DNA of 64,000 bases from Prevotella sp. (GTDB lineage Bacteria; Bacteroidota; Bacteroidia; Bacteroidales; Bacteroidaceae): NCBI GenBank assembly GCA_016285245.1, contig JAEEQH010000010.1:20352-84351 (forward strand), in the 5' to 3' direction. Position 1 is the stretch's first letter. Each line of letters opens with the position of its first letter. Positions 34,114-41,774 of the stretch are shown in pieces. A model generated the notes under the pieces. It was not told the DNA's origin and ran no database searches. It saw only the letters and a list, made by a program, of their open reading frames with translations. Position numbers and translations under genes: made by a program.

Positions 34114-35474
34114 AAAAGATAATCACCGCCCTCGTCTTCTCTGCTGCGACGTTGTCGCAGCTCTCCGCCCAGCCATCCCAGCCCCTAAGTTTGAAAGACT
34201 GTCGCCGTCTGGCTCTCGAGAACAACGAGCAAGTCATGACTGCCAACAATGCCGTTGAGAAGGCGAAGCTCGACCGACAGATAGCCTTTGCCCAGTATCT
34301 GCCCAAGGTGGACGGATCCTTTACGATGATCCAGCTGCAGAACCAGGACCTGCTGGATATAGGTGACGTCCTCGGCCTGCAGCTACAGACACGCGGCACC
34401 TACCTTGCCGGCATCAATGTCACTCTGCCGCTCTATGTCGGTGGACAACTGACGGCCGCCAACCGCCTTGCCGCCATCGGACAGAAAGTCAGCGAGGAGC
34501 AGCGCCGCAAGACCGAGATGCAGCTCATTGCCGACGTCGATAACGCCTACTACCAGCTCATTGCCGTCCGCGCGAAGGTGCAGATGCTCGAGGCCTACGC
34601 CCAGCAGATGCAGGGACTCTATGACCAGGTGAAGCTCGCCGCTGGTGTGCAGATGGCCACAGAAAACGACCTCCTGCGCATCACTACTAAACAGAACGAG
34701 GTCAGTTACCAGTTGCAGAAGGCCCGTAACGGCGAACAGCTCTGCGGCCTTGCCCTGGCCAACATCATCGGCACAGACTTCGAGCAGCCCATCATCCCCA
34801 CCGACACTGCATTCACCCAAGTAACTACTTCCCTCCCTCACAGGGAGGGGTCGGGGGAGGGTCTGCTTCTCTCTGAGGACTTCTCCTCCCGCCCCGACCT
34901 CCTTCTGCTTCAGCAGCAGGTGAAGGCCAACGAGGTACTGGTGAAGAAGGAGCGCTCCAACTATCTGCCCACCCTGGCACTCATTGGCAGTTACTCCTAC
35001 CACGACAATCTGAAGTTGAAGGGCGAGCTGAACCTGCCGAGTGGCAGGTCGCTGGATTATAACCACACCATCAGGGGAGGCAGCCCTTACGCCATGCTGG
35101 CCTTGAAGCTGCCCATCTTCCACTGGGGTGCCGAGCTTAAGAAGGTGAAGAAGGCGAAGCTCAGTCTCAGCGACTCCCAGTTGCAGCTGCAACAGTTAGA
35201 GCGCAGTATGCGCGTCGAGGTGCGTCGCGCTGTCCAGAACGTCACCGACGCTCAGCGTATGGTCGAGACCGCGGCCCTTGGCCGTCAGCAGGCCGACGAG
35301 AACCTCCGCGTCATGCGCCAGAAGTACGACAATCAGCTCTGCACCATGACAGACCTCCTCGATGCCCAGAGCCAGTGGCAGCAAGCGCGTAGCAACCTGA
35401 TTGAGGCACAGGCCCAGCTGAAAATCTACGAGACGGAATACCTCCGCGTCACTGGAAGACTGCAGGTACAATAA
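34110..35474 (+). CDS. TolC-family outer-membrane channel of the RND pump
   Basis: 454 residues with signal peptide (about 1-20). Two repeated outer-membrane efflux domains with long helices (SLKDCRRLALENNEQVMTANNAVEKAKL; DADNAYYQLIAV-like; QADENLRVMRQKYDNQLCTMTDLLDAQSQW). It forms the outer-membrane exit of the tripartite pump with the two preceding proteins. Residues about 240-252 (SLPHREGSGEGLL) are a family A repeat inserted between the two halves, where the family has a linker. Confidence 0.92.
   Translation: MKKIITALVFSAATLSQLSAQPSQPLSLKDCRRLALENNEQVMTANNAVEKAKLDRQIAFAQYLPKVDGSFTMIQLQNQDLLDIGDVLGLQLQTRGTYLAGINVTLPLYVGGQLTAANRLAAIGQKVSEEQRRKTEMQLIADVDNAYYQLIAVRAKVQMLEAYAQQMQGLYDQVKLAAGVQMATENDLLRITTKQNEVSYQLQKARNGEQLCGLALANIIGTDFEQPIIPTDTAFTQVTTSLPHREGSGEGLLLSEDFSSRPDLLLLQQQVKANEVLVKKERSNYLPTLALIGSYSYHDNLKLKGELNLPSGRSLDYNHTIRGGSPYAMLALKLPIFHWGAELKKVKKAKLSLSDSQLQLQQLERSMRVEVRRAVQNVTDAQRMVETAALGRQQADENLRVMRQKYDNQLCTMTDLLDAQSQWQQARSNLIEAQAQLKIYETEYLRVTGRLQVQ
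34831..34867 (+). repeat. Family A hairpin repeat inside the TolC gene (reverse orientation)
   Basis: CCCTCCCT (34831-34838) pairs with AGGGAGGG (34842-34849), followed by a G-rich arm ending in GGGTCTGC. On the minus strand it starts CAGACCC, as in the copies at 19281 (CAGACCCC), 36994 and 37097. In frame. Confidence 0.85.
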
Positions 35475-35511
35475 TCAAGGTAAAAAGCAAAGAAATAATA
35501 TCGAAATAGCA

Positions 35512-37005
35512 ATGAATATGAAGACAAAACGGACAGTGATGGCTCGGGCTTTGGGGCTTGGGCTGTTGGTGCTGTTGCCGTCAGTGGCGTGCGCTCAACG
35601 ATTGTTGACGCTCGACAGTTGTAGGGCGATGGCACTGAGAAACAACAAGCAGATTGGCGTGGCGAAGATGAAGCAGGAGGTGAATGCCTATATGCGGAAG
35701 TCAGCACGCACACAGTATCTGCCGAAGGTGAACGCTGTGGGAGGCTATATGTGGATGAGTCGCGAGATCTCCATCCTCAACGACGACCAGAAGGCGGCAC
35801 TGAGTAACATGGGAACGAACACGGCAGCGAAGTTGCAGGACGCACTCTCGCCGCTGACATCGGCTCTGCCGGCGGCAACACAGCAGAAGATGGCCGGCGA
35901 CATGACGGCCTTTGCCGGTGCACTGAACCAGGTGGGCGCAGGCATCGTGGACGGGTTCCGAACGGATACGCGCAACATGATGGCTGGTGCTGTGACCGTG
36001 ACGCAACCTGTGTTTATGGGTGGTGCCATTACGGCGGCCAACAAGATGGCCGACATCAACGAGGAGATGGCGGCGAACTCGCTGGAGATGAAGCGCCAGA
36101 ACACCTTATATAATATAGACCAGGCATACTGGCAGGTGGTGTCGCTGCACCACAAGCAGAAACTGGCCGAGAGTTTCGTGGAGTTGGTAAAGAAACTCCA
36201 GAGCGATGTGCAGAAGATGATTGACAAAGGCGTGGCGACGAAGGGCGACGGCCTGAGCGTCGGCGTACGTGTCAACGAGGCCGAGATGGCGCTGACGCAG
36301 GTGCAGGACGGCTTGTCGCTGTCGAAGATGCTGCTCTGCCAGCTGTGCGGACTGCCCCTCGACGAGGCGATTACACTGGCAGAAGAGGAGAGTGACGTGC
36401 TCGGTGGGGTTGCGACACCGTCGCAACATACAGGACAAACCGACGTGGCGTTTGCCAACAGGCCGGAGCTGAAAGTGCTCCAGAATACTGCGGACTTGTC
36501 GAAGCAGACGACGAACGTTCTGAAGGCAGGTAACCTGCCGCAGGTACTGGTCACCGGTGGCTATGCCATATCGAATCCCAACACGTTCAACGGCTTCGAG
36601 AAGAAGTTCGGCGGCCTTTGGAATGCGGGCGTTGTGGTACGTGTACCCATCTGGAACTGGGGCGACGTGAAGAACAAGGTGCGCGCCTCGAAAGTGGCCA
36701 CGGCGATGGCCAGTCTGGAGATGGACGAAGCCCGCGAGCTGATTGAGCTCCAGGTGAACCAGAGTAACTTCAAGGTGAGCGAGGCGCAGAAGAAGCTCGC
36801 TATGGCGACAGCAAACATCGCCAATGCCGAGGAGAACCTGCGTATGGCGAACCTTGGTTTCAAGGAGGGCACCGTCTCACACACTACCGTCATGGAGGCC
36901 CAGACGGCGTGGCAACAGGCACAGTCGCAGCTCATCGACGCAGAGATCGGTGTCAAGCTCTCAGAGGTGGAACTGCAGAAAGCATTGGGCACTTTAGCCC
37001 CCTAA
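35512..37005 (+). CDS. TolC-family outer-membrane protein of the ABC-2 exporter
   Basis: 497 residues with signal peptide (about 1-28, ending VACAQ). Outer-membrane efflux helices are seen (LDSCRAMALRNNKQIGVAKMKQ; MKRQNTLYNIDQAYWQVVSLHHKQKLAESF; AEENLRMANLGFKEGTVSHTTVMEAQTAWQQA). It is followed by HlyD and two ABC-2 permease genes, so it is the likely outer-membrane part of that exporter. Its stop codon TAA lies inside a family A palindrome, so the last residues (LAP) are repeat-encoded and the original C-terminus may have been a little different. Confidence 0.9.
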   Translation: MNMKTKRTVMARALGLGLLVLLPSVACAQRLLTLDSCRAMALRNNKQIGVAKMKQEVNAYMRKSARTQYLPKVNAVGGYMWMSREISILNDDQKAALSNMGTNTAAKLQDALSPLTSALPAATQQKMAGDMTAFAGALNQVGAGIVDGFRTDTRNMMAGAVTVTQPVFMGGAITAANKMADINEEMAANSLEMKRQNTLYNIDQAYWQVVSLHHKQKLAESFVELVKKLQSDVQKMIDKGVATKGDGLSVGVRVNEAEMALTQVQDGLSLSKMLLCQLCGLPLDEAITLAEEESDVLGGVATPSQHTGQTDVAFANRPELKVLQNTADLSKQTTNVLKAGNLPQVLVTGGYAISNPNTFNGFEKKFGGLWNAGVVVRVPIWNWGDVKNKVRASKVATAMASLEMDEARELIELQVNQSNFKVSEAQKKLAMATANIANAEENLRMANLGFKEGTVSHTTVMEAQTAWQQAQSQLIDAEIGVKLSEVELQKALGTLAP

Positions 37006-37132
37006 GTTAGGGGGGATGGGGGTCTGAACAGACGCATAAACCATAATAAATAAACAAGCAACAATAATAACAATTTAACCGGGGCGATGAACGCTCGTTC
37101 AGACCCCCAACCCCCTAACTTAGGGGGCTCGT
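36994..37132. repeat. Inverted pair of family A hairpin repeats
   Basis: Two copies of a roughly 35-bp element face each other at 36994-37029 and 37097-37132. Each holds a palindrome (CCCCCTAAGTTAGGGGG at 36998-37014; CCCCCTAACTTAGGGGG at 37111-37127) and a GTTCAGACCCCC arm. The 67 bp between them are AT-rich, apart from a short GC stretch near 37080. The pair could fold into one long hairpin between the TolC and HlyD genes, and it looks like a small composite unit. Confidence 0.85.
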
Positions 37133-37141
37133 ACAAAGATT

Positions 37142-38134
37142 ATGGCAGACAAAGCAAAAGAACAGCATAACAATATCCTGCTGGCCGTGGGTGGCTTTTC
37201 AGCAGTAGTAGTCATCGTAGCGCTCATCGGAATGCTCGCACTGGGGCGCGACCCGGAAATCATTCAGGGTGAGATGGAGGTCGAGGAGTACCGCGTATCC
37301 GGAAAAGTGCCCGGACGAATCCTGGAACTCCGCGTGAAGGAGGGCGACTTTGTGAAGGCGGGCGACACGCTGGCCATCATCGAGGCACCCGATGTGGAAG
37401 CAAAGATGGCACAGGCAAAGAGTGCCGTTGACGCCGCTGCCGCTATGGAGCAGATGGCCAAGAACGGTGCCCGCAAGGAGATGATACAGTCGGCCCAGCA
37501 GTTGCTGGAGCAGGCCAAGGCCGGCCTGGAAATTGCCGAGAAGTCCTATAAGCGCGTTCAGGAACTGTTCAACGAAGACGTGGTATCGGCTCAGAAACGT
37601 GATGAGGCCGAGGCGATGTACAAGTCGGCACAGGCCCAGGTGAAGGCTGCCCAGAGCCAGTACGACATGGCGGTGAACGGTGCCCGCTTGGAGGAGCGCC
37701 AGGCCGCTTCGGCTACGGTGGGTCAGGCCCGCGGTGCCGTACAGGAGGTGACCAGCTATATCAAGGAGACCGTGCAGGTGGCCCAGATGGACGGCGAGGT
37801 GACCGACGTCTACCCGAAGGTGGGCGAGCTTGTCGGCACGGGCACGCCAATCATGTCGATTGCCGTGATGGACGACCAGTGGGCTACGTTCAACATCCGC
37901 GAGGACCAGCTGAAGGACATCAAGGTGGGCGCCGAGCTGACGGTTCGCATCCCCGCGCTCGACGTGGAGACGACGATGAAGGTGACGTCGATGAAGGACA
38001 AGGGCTCGTTCGCTGTCTGGAAGGCCACGAAGGCTACGGGTCAGTACGACCAGAAGACGTTCGAGGTGAAGGCTCGTCCGACTAGCGCCGTGAAGGACGT
38101 CCGCCCCGGCATGTCAGTGATTCTTAAGAAGTAG
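37142..38134 (+). CDS. HlyD-family membrane fusion protein
   Basis: 330 residues with one N-terminal membrane anchor (about 12-34, ILLAVGGFSAVVVIVALIGMLAL). Lipoyl halves (YRVSGKVPGRILELRVKEGDFVKAGDTL and VQVAQMDGEVTDVYPKVGELVGTGTPIM) surround a long coiled hairpin (about 85-200). It resembles YbhG/EmrA adaptors and should bridge the two downstream permeases and the upstream TolC protein. 3 bp from the first permease gene. Confidence 0.92.
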   Translation: MADKAKEQHNNILLAVGGFSAVVVIVALIGMLALGRDPEIIQGEMEVEEYRVSGKVPGRILELRVKEGDFVKAGDTLAIIEAPDVEAKMAQAKSAVDAAAAMEQMAKNGARKEMIQSAQQLLEQAKAGLEIAEKSYKRVQELFNEDVVSAQKRDEAEAMYKSAQAQVKAAQSQYDMAVNGARLEERQAASATVGQARGAVQEVTSYIKETVQVAQMDGEVTDVYPKVGELVGTGTPIMSIAVMDDQWATFNIREDQLKDIKVGAELTVRIPALDVETTMKVTSMKDKGSFAVWKATKATGQYDQKTFEVKARPTSAVKDVRPGMSVILKK

Positions 38135-38137
38135 CCA

Positions 38138-39310
38138 ATGAAATATATATCTGATTTCTTTGCCGTCGCCCTGCGCGAGCTCGACATCATCGTCCGCAAG
38201 AACCGCATCTACGGTTTCTGCATGGTGGTGTTCCCGCTGCTCATCGTGCTGTTCTTCACCACGATGCTCGACGATGGCGTGGCGCTCGACCTGCCTGTCG
38301 GCGTGGTGGACCAGGACAACTCGGCGACGTCGCGCGGACTGGTGCGCAACCTCGACGCCATGCAGTCGTCGCGCGTGGTCTATCGGTTTGCCAACGTCAC
38401 CGAGGCGCGCAATGCGATGCAGGAAGGCAAGGTCTTTGCCTACCTCCTCATCCCCGAGGGCACGGCTGAAAAGCTGCTCTCCGGGCGGCAACCGAAGATC
38501 TCGTATTATTATACGATGACGTGTATGACCGCCGGCTCGATGGCGATGAAGGACATGAAGACCATCGGTTCGCTGGGCTCGGCGGCCGTCGGACAGTCGA
38601 CGCTCGCCGCCAAGGGCGCCTCGAAGGAGCAGATCAAGGCGTCGCTGCAGCCCATCTCCGTCGATGCGCACATGATAGCGAACCCGCAGGGCTCGTACAA
38701 CTACTCACTGACGACGGTCTTCGTGCCGGGCATCCTCATGCTTTTCATGGCGCTGCTCGCGGCCTATGCCGTGGGCATGGAAATGAAGTTTGACACGGGT
38801 AAGGACTGGCTCTGCACGGCCGGCGACAATATCGTCGTGGCCATCCTGGGCAAGTACATTGTCCACGCCTTGGTGTTCCTGCTCGTCATCTTCCTCTACC
38901 AGTACTACATCTTCGGTGTGCTCCACTTCCCACGGCTCGGTGGTGTGTGGAGCATCGTGCGCCTCAGTCTGCTGCAGGTGGCCGGCGGCCTCGGCTTCGG
39001 CATCTTTGCTTTCGGACTGATGCCGTCGCTGCGTATGTCGATGAGTATCTCGTCGCTATGGTCGGTGCTCAGCATCTCTATGTGCGGCTCGGCTTTCCCC
39101 ATTGCGGGTATGGACGCGCCGTTGCAGGCCATGTCGTGGCTCTTCCCCCTGCGCCACTACTGGATGCTTTACCAGGCTACCGTCCTCAATGGCTTCCCCG
39201 TCATCGACGTCTGGTTCCACCTCGTGGCACTCGTGGCCTTCACGCTGCTGCCCTGGTTCGTTCTACGTAAGATTAAAAACGCCATGCTGAACTATGTGTA
39301 TATACCGTAG
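38138..39310 (+). CDS. ABC-2 type transporter permease (first of pair)
   Basis: 390 residues. One N-terminal helix (about 23-43), a large periplasmic domain (DLPVGVVDQDNSATSRGLVRNLDAMQ) and five C-terminal helices (GILMLFMALLAAYAVGMEMKF; ISSLWSVLSISMCGSAFPIAGM), as in YbhS/YhhJ proteins. The pair of permeases would form the inner-membrane channel. No ATPase is encoded in this operon. Substrate unknown. Confidence 0.9.
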   Translation: MKYISDFFAVALRELDIIVRKNRIYGFCMVVFPLLIVLFFTTMLDDGVALDLPVGVVDQDNSATSRGLVRNLDAMQSSRVVYRFANVTEARNAMQEGKVFAYLLIPEGTAEKLLSGRQPKISYYYTMTCMTAGSMAMKDMKTIGSLGSAAVGQSTLAAKGASKEQIKASLQPISVDAHMIANPQGSYNYSLTTVFVPGILMLFMALLAAYAVGMEMKFDTGKDWLCTAGDNIVVAILGKYIVHALVFLLVIFLYQYYIFGVLHFPRLGGVWSIVRLSLLQVAGGLGFGIFAFGLMPSLRMSMSISSLWSVLSISMCGSAFPIAGMDAPLQAMSWLFPLRHYWMLYQATVLNGFPVIDVWFHLVALVAFTLLPWFVLRKIKNAMLNYVYIP

Positions 39311-39340
39311 AGTCAATGACAACGAAAGAAAGAAAAGAAT

Positions 39341-40537
39341 ATGTTTGAAAGACTGAAAGAACATTTCTCTGATGTGCTCTATATCTTCCGCCACGAACTC
39401 ATTAAGGTCGTGAAGGACGAGGGTGTGCTGATGTTCCTCGTCGTGGTGCCGCTAGGCTACCCGCTGCTCTACTCGTGGATATATAACAACGAGTCGCTGC
39501 ACGAGACGCCCGTGGTGGTCGTCGACCAGTCGCACTCTGCCCTGTCGCGCCAGTTCATCAACGACTGCGATGCCTCGCCCGACGTCTGTGTGAAGTTCTA
39601 CGCCGAGGACCTCGACGAGGCCCGCTCTTTGGTGAGCCGACAGTTGGTGAAGGGCATCTACCTCATCCCGTCGGACTTCTCCGAGCGCGTCAACCGCGGC
39701 GAGCAGGCCACGGTGAGCGTCTATTGTGATATGTCGCTGATGCTCGCTTACAAGGCTGTCTACCAGACCGCGATGGTCGAGGCAGGCCGCCTCGGCGCGG
39801 GCATGAGCATCAAGCGTGCCGGTAACTACACCAAGCGCGAGGACGCTATCACGGCGCAGCCCTTGGCCGTCGATGACGTGGCGATGTATAATCCGTCGGG
39901 CGGCTACGGCTCGTGCGTGCTGCCCGCCGTGCTCATGCTCATCCTGCAGCAGGCCATCGCCCTCGGCATCGGCATGGCTGCCGGTACCGCCCGCGAGCGC
40001 CACAGGAACGGCCAGCTCATTCCCGACGACGACCCGCACTACCGCGGCGCCTACCGCATCGTGTGGGGCAAGGCCTTGTGCTACGGCATGATCGGGGCTG
40101 TCGCTGCCGCCTACCTCTCGATGGCCGTGCCCGCCATGTTCTCGTTCCCGCAGCTGGGCACGGGCTGGACGCTCTTCTGGATGCTCCTGCCGTACACCCT
40201 GGCGAGCGTCTTCTTCGGCCTGACCGTGTCGTGCCTCATCCGCTACCGCGAGAACGTCATGCTGCTCATGGTGTTCGTCTCCGTGCCGCTGCTGTTCATG
40301 ACCGGCGTGTCGTGGCCGCAGTCCAGCATCCCTGGTTACTGGCAGGGCGTGTCGTGGATATTCCCCAGCACCTTCGGCGTCCGCGCCTTCATCCGTGTCA
40401 ACTCGATGGGGGCCAGTATCAGTCAGGTGCTGCCCGAGATTCGTATCCTCTGGATCCAGGCTGCCGTCTACCTTGGTATGGCCTGTCTCGTCTACCGTCA
40501 CCAGTTCAGACTAATGAAGAAATATGCAAACAATTAA
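39341..40537 (+). CDS. ABC-2 type transporter permease (second of pair)
   Basis: 398 residues with the same layout as the preceding gene: one N-terminal helix, periplasmic domain (ETPVVVVDQSHSALSRQFIND) and C-terminal helices (LPAVLMLILQQAIALGIGMAAG; NVMLLMVFVSVPLLFMTGVSWPQSSIPGYWQG). The two permeases are distant paralogues and probably heterodimerise. 9 bp later begins a small lipoprotein gene. Confidence 0.9.
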   Translation: MFERLKEHFSDVLYIFRHELIKVVKDEGVLMFLVVVPLGYPLLYSWIYNNESLHETPVVVVDQSHSALSRQFINDCDASPDVCVKFYAEDLDEARSLVSRQLVKGIYLIPSDFSERVNRGEQATVSVYCDMSLMLAYKAVYQTAMVEAGRLGAGMSIKRAGNYTKREDAITAQPLAVDDVAMYNPSGGYGSCVLPAVLMLILQQAIALGIGMAAGTARERHRNGQLIPDDDPHYRGAYRIVWGKALCYGMIGAVAAAYLSMAVPAMFSFPQLGTGWTLFWMLLPYTLASVFFGLTVSCLIRYRENVMLLMVFVSVPLLFMTGVSWPQSSIPGYWQGVSWIFPSTFGVRAFIRVNSMGASISQVLPEIRILWIQAAVYLGMACLVYRHQFRLMKKYANN

Positions 40538-40546
40538 TAGATAAAA

Positions 40547-40699
40547 ATGTATAGAACAAGGAAAAGACAAAATTTCCTCGTGCTTCTGGCATCGGTGATG
40601 CTGGTAGCCATGACGCTTGCTTCGTGCAAGAGCAGTAACAAACCCGCAGCCGAGACTTCGCGCATCGGTGAAATCCCCGAGGCCGCACAGTACAATTGA
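40547..40699 (+). CDS. Small predicted lipoprotein, 50 residues
   Basis: ATG at 40547 to TGA at 40699. A basic start (MYRTRKRQN), a hydrophobic core and the lipobox LASC (Cys 27) are followed by only about 23 polar residues (KSSNKPAAETSRIGEIPEAAQ). It is 9 bp after the second permease and 19 bp before the DUF4421 gene, so it belongs to the operon. No family recognised. It could be a small outer-membrane-anchored partner of the exporter or of the DUF4421 protein. Confidence 0.7.
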   Translation: MYRTRKRQNFLVLLASVMLVAMTLASCKSSNKPAAETSRIGEIPEAAQYN

Positions 40700-40718
40700 A
40701 GTTTTGAAGTATTGAGAG

Positions 40719-41711
40719 ATGAGACGGAGGGTGTTTCTTTTCCTGATATGCAGCCTTTTTACCTGTCTGCATTCCCCGGAGGCCTTTGCCGGTAGCCCGG
40801 TAAAGAAGTTGTTGGCCGGTGCCGACAGCCTGCTGCAGGTGTTTTACAAGAAGGTGGACTACGACACTACCTACATCAGCCGTTCACCCGGCAAGATGGG
40901 ACTGAAGGCGTGGGGTAGCCTCTCAGGCTCTAGACTCCGGGCGCGTGGCGACAACCTGCGGTCGAACCTGAAACCCGACGTCAAAGGGTCCGTCAGCCTG
41001 GAGTTCGACTACTATGACCTGGCCCTCGAGGTGGCAACAAACGTGACGGGCTCTTCCAGTGGCAGCAAACGCGACTTTGAGGTCAACTTCAACTTCTACC
41101 CCAGGCGCTTCGTCTTCGATGCCAACTACCAGAGGACTTGGAGCGCTGCCGGCTCCATGACCTATAAGGGAAAGTCCGTGGACGTGGAGAACGGATGGCT
41201 GAAGACCCAGATGCTGAACATCGATGCCTACTATACGTTCAACTATCGCCATTTCTCCTACGACTCCCCCTTCTACCAGTTCTATGTGCAGAAGCGGTCG
41301 GCAGGATCATGGCTGGCGGGACTGTCGTATCAGGGCGGCAGGATTGAGACCACGGAACGGTTGCCTGACAACCTTCCCCAGATGACCCTCAGGGCGAATC
41401 ATCTGGGTCTGGGCTGCGGCTATGCCTATAACCTCGTGGCTGGTAAACACTGGCTCCTCCATCTCTCGGTAGTCCCCAACGTCATGCTATGGACCAAGAA
41501 CAGTATTGAGAGCGACGGCGAGAAGATTCACACCAAGACGAAGCATCCCACGGTGCTGACGAACAGCCGTGCCGGTGCCGTCTACTACTTCAATCTGCGG
41601 CACTTTGTAGGGTTCTACGGCGTTGCCAACACGCTCTTCAAGCGTAAGAGCGAGACGGAGCTCGTGGAGAGCAAATGGATTGCCCGGGTGTTCTATGGTA
41701 TGAGACTGTGA
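40719..41711 (+). CDS. DUF4421 family predicted outer-membrane protein (copy 1)
   Basis: 330 residues with signal peptide (MRRRVFLFLICSLFTCLHSPEAFA). The mature part is rich in alternating aromatic/polar strands (FEVNFNFYPRRFVFDANYQ, YTFNYRHFSYDSPFYQFYVQKRSAGSWLAGLSYQGG), as in an outer-membrane beta-barrel, and ends with an aromatic-containing strand (WIARVFYGMRL). It is clearly related to the gene at 44299 (shared RFSY..., GSWLAG(L/F)SYQGG). Function unknown. Confidence 0.82.
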   Translation: MRRRVFLFLICSLFTCLHSPEAFAGSPVKKLLAGADSLLQVFYKKVDYDTTYISRSPGKMGLKAWGSLSGSRLRARGDNLRSNLKPDVKGSVSLEFDYYDLALEVATNVTGSSSGSKRDFEVNFNFYPRRFVFDANYQRTWSAAGSMTYKGKSVDVENGWLKTQMLNIDAYYTFNYRHFSYDSPFYQFYVQKRSAGSWLAGLSYQGGRIETTERLPDNLPQMTLRANHLGLGCGYAYNLVAGKHWLLHLSVVPNVMLWTKNSIESDGEKIHTKTKHPTVLTNSRAGAVYYFNLRHFVGFYGVANTLFKRKSETELVESKWIARVFYGMRL

Positions 41712-41718
41712 GTGCACT

Positions 41719-41774
41719 AATTGATAATTGAAAATTGAAAATTGATAATTGTCGGCAATTAAGAATTAAGAAAT
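41719..41774 (+). repeat. Family C repeat as leader of the DUF3943 gene
   Basis: Four AATTGA/AATTGAAA units and an AATTAAGAATTAAG tail fill the gap and end at the next ATG. Confidence 0.75.
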
